Shown here: positions 62,850 to 64,000 of the stretch, piece by piece
How the letters are laid out: every line of letters begins with the position of its first letter
How positions within the stretch are numbered: position 1 is the stretch's first letter
Notes under the pieces: generated by a model
What the model saw: only the letters and a program-made list of their open reading frames with translations
Told to the model about the DNA's origin: nothing
Databases searched by the model: none
Made by a program: the position numbers and the translations under genes
DNA from: Sphingorhabdus sp.
Lineage (GTDB): Bacteria; Pseudomonadota; Alphaproteobacteria; Sphingomonadales; Sphingomonadaceae
Assembly (NCBI RefSeq): GCF_023910635.1
Contig: NZ_JAAVVZ010000004.1
Coordinates: 124,001 to 188,000 of the forward strand
DNA length: 64,000 nucleotides
Direction: 5' to 3'

Positions 62850-64000
62850 TCACTCCACCGTCACCGACTTGGCCAAATTGCGTGGTTGGTCCACGTCCGT
62901 GCCCTTGGCGCAGGCGACATGATATGCAAGTAATTGGACAGGCACGGCATAGACCAACGGCGCGATCAGCGGGTGGACCGTAGGCATTTCGATGGTGGCG
63001 AGGCAACCTTCGCCGGCTTCGGCGATGCCTTCGGCGTCGGATATCAGCACGACCTTGCCGCCGCGCGCGCGGACCTCTTGCATATTGCTCACGGTTTTTT
63101 CAAACAGCGGCCCGCTGGGCGCAAGAACGATGACCGGCACGGCTTCGTCGATTAACGCGATTGGTCCATGCTTCATCTCGCCTGAGGCATATCCCTCCGC
63201 ATGAATGTAGCTGATTTCCTTCAGCTTCAAAGCGCCTTCCATCGCCAACGGATAATCCGGGCCACGGCCAAGGTAGAGCACGTCACGTGCAGGCGCGATC
63301 AAATGCGCCATTGCAGCAATATCTTCATCATGCGCCAACGCCGCGTTCAGGGCGGCTGGAGCCTCAATAAGATGACGCACAATCTCGCGTTCTTCCTCGG
63401 CGCTCAACTTGCCTTTCACCAGCGCCAGATGCGCGGCGAGCGCAGCCAGCACCGCAAGCTGGCAGGTAAATGCCTTAGTGGAGGCAACACCGATTTCGGG
63501 ACCGGCATGTGTGGGCAGCAACAGGTCCGCTTCACGCGCCATGCTGGATGTCGGCACGTTGACGACAACCGCGATTGTCTGGCCATTTTCCTTACAGTGG
63601 CGCAACGCCGCCAGTGTGTCTGCGGTCTCCCCCGATTGGGATATGAATAGCGCAAGGCCGCCTTCCTCCAACACGGGGTCGCGATACCGGAATTCCGACG
63701 CTACATCGATGTCGACGGGCACGCGGGCGAAGGTTTCGAACCAATATTTGGCGACCATACCAGCGTAAAAAGACGTGCCGCAGGCAACGATGGTAATGCG
63801 TTTGACACCGGCAAGATCAAAATCCATCTGCGGCAGGGCGACGGTTTGCTCCAACGGGCGGATGTAGCTGGAGAGTGTTTGCGCGACCACGGTCGGCTGC
63901 TCAAAAATCTCTTTCTGCATATAATGGCGGTAATTGCCCTTTTCGATTTGCGCCGCAGACACGCCGGAGGTGGTAATCGCGCGCTCGACCGGATGGTTGT
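62850..64000 (-). CDS. glmS: Glutamine-fructose-6-phosphate aminotransferase, C-terminal part (runs off right edge)
   Basis: The frame is open through 64000, so the N-terminal amidotransferase domain with Cys1 is outside. The visible part is the two SIS isomerase domains: IEKGNYRHYMQKEIFEQP at the domain junction, VACGTSFYAGMVAKYW, LFISQSGETADTLAALR, PTHAGPEIGVASTKAFTCQL, YLGRGPDYPLAMEGALKLKE, ASGEMKHGPIALID and the C-terminal DVDQPRNLAKSVTVE. GlmS makes glucosamine-6-phosphate for peptidoglycan and lipopolysaccharide. It is upstream of the MipZ-like gene on the same strand, 61 bp apart. Confidence 0.97.
   Translation of the reverse strand, partial: NHPVERAITTSGVSAAQIEKGNYRHYMQKEIFEQPTVVAQTLSSYIRPLEQTVALPQMDFDLAGVKRITIVACGTSFYAGMVAKYWFETFARVPVDIDVASEFRYRDPVLEEGGLALFISQSGETADTLAALRHCKENGQTIAVVVNVPTSSMAREADLLLPTHAGPEIGVASTKAFTCQLAVLAALAAHLALVKGKLSAEEEREIVRHLIEAPAALNAALAHDEDIAAMAHLIAPARDVLYLGRGPDYPLAMEGALKLKEISYIHAEGYASGEMKHGPIALIDEAVPVIVLAPSGPLFEKTVSNMQEVRARGGKVVLISDAEGIAEAGEGCLATIEMPTVHPLIAPLVYAVPVQLLAYHVACAKGTDVDQPRNLAKSVTVE

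Overview
The window reads as chromosome of an alphaproteobacterium, most likely a sphingomonad. The reasons are a MipZ-type division ATPase, an IalB-family protein, the argD-argF-hslO block, GTTC-N7-GTTC motifs of the alphaproteobacterial LexA type, and an alternative oxidase and carotenoid oxygenase in one neighbourhood. The genus is not fixed by anything I can see.

Left part (1-17.7 kb). A WYL-type regulator running off the left edge, a hotdog thioesterase and a small ABM-domain protein share two near-identical 18-bp palindromes. An orphan 179-aa gene follows, bracketed by two diverged copies of an intergenic element. Next are a secreted alpha/beta hydrolase translationally coupled to a LysR regulator, and a tight seven-gene minus-strand operon (15.35 down to 5.1 kb) for glycine betaine catabolism: dimethylglycine/sarcosine dehydrogenase-like protein, Rieske demethylase, sarcosine oxidase beta, delta, alpha and gamma, and a BCCT transporter. 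purS-purQ, a small membrane protein, a queuosine-precursor transporter and tRNA-Arg(TCT) complete this part.

Central island (about 17.6-51.65 kb). The 3' half of the tRNA-Arg gene is repeated at 51594-51645, so the 34 kb between look like an element integrated in this tRNA gene. Its core is a two-partner secretion locus on the minus strand: SapC-family protein, TpsB outer-membrane transporter, a 27.7-kb gene for an adhesin of about 9,230 residues, and an IalB-family protein. The adhesin has a TPS signature, a beta-helix of roughly 5,800 residues, about 2,900 residues of MBG/YDG-type repeats including four nucleotide-identical copies of an 807-bp unit, a Ser/Thr-rich linker and a C-terminal Ig-like domain. 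An Lrp regulator divergent from a cystathionine gamma-synthase-family gene and a truncated secreted peptidase complete it. I see no integrase.

Right part (51.7-64 kb). TspO, a carotenoid oxygenase, a lysine/2-aminoadipate catabolic pair (family 7 aldehyde dehydrogenase and glutaryl-CoA dehydrogenase), a small secreted protein, the argD-argF-hslO operon, an unlisted 41-aa membrane protein, an alternative oxidase, a MipZ-like ATPase and the C-terminal part of GlmS at the right edge.

Two copies of a 263-265-bp element with perfect 32-bp terminal inverted repeats and internal hairpins with compensatory changes (48.94-49.21 and 57.34-57.61 kb) are a non-autonomous mobile element (MITE). One copy ends inside the stop codon of the lrp gene.
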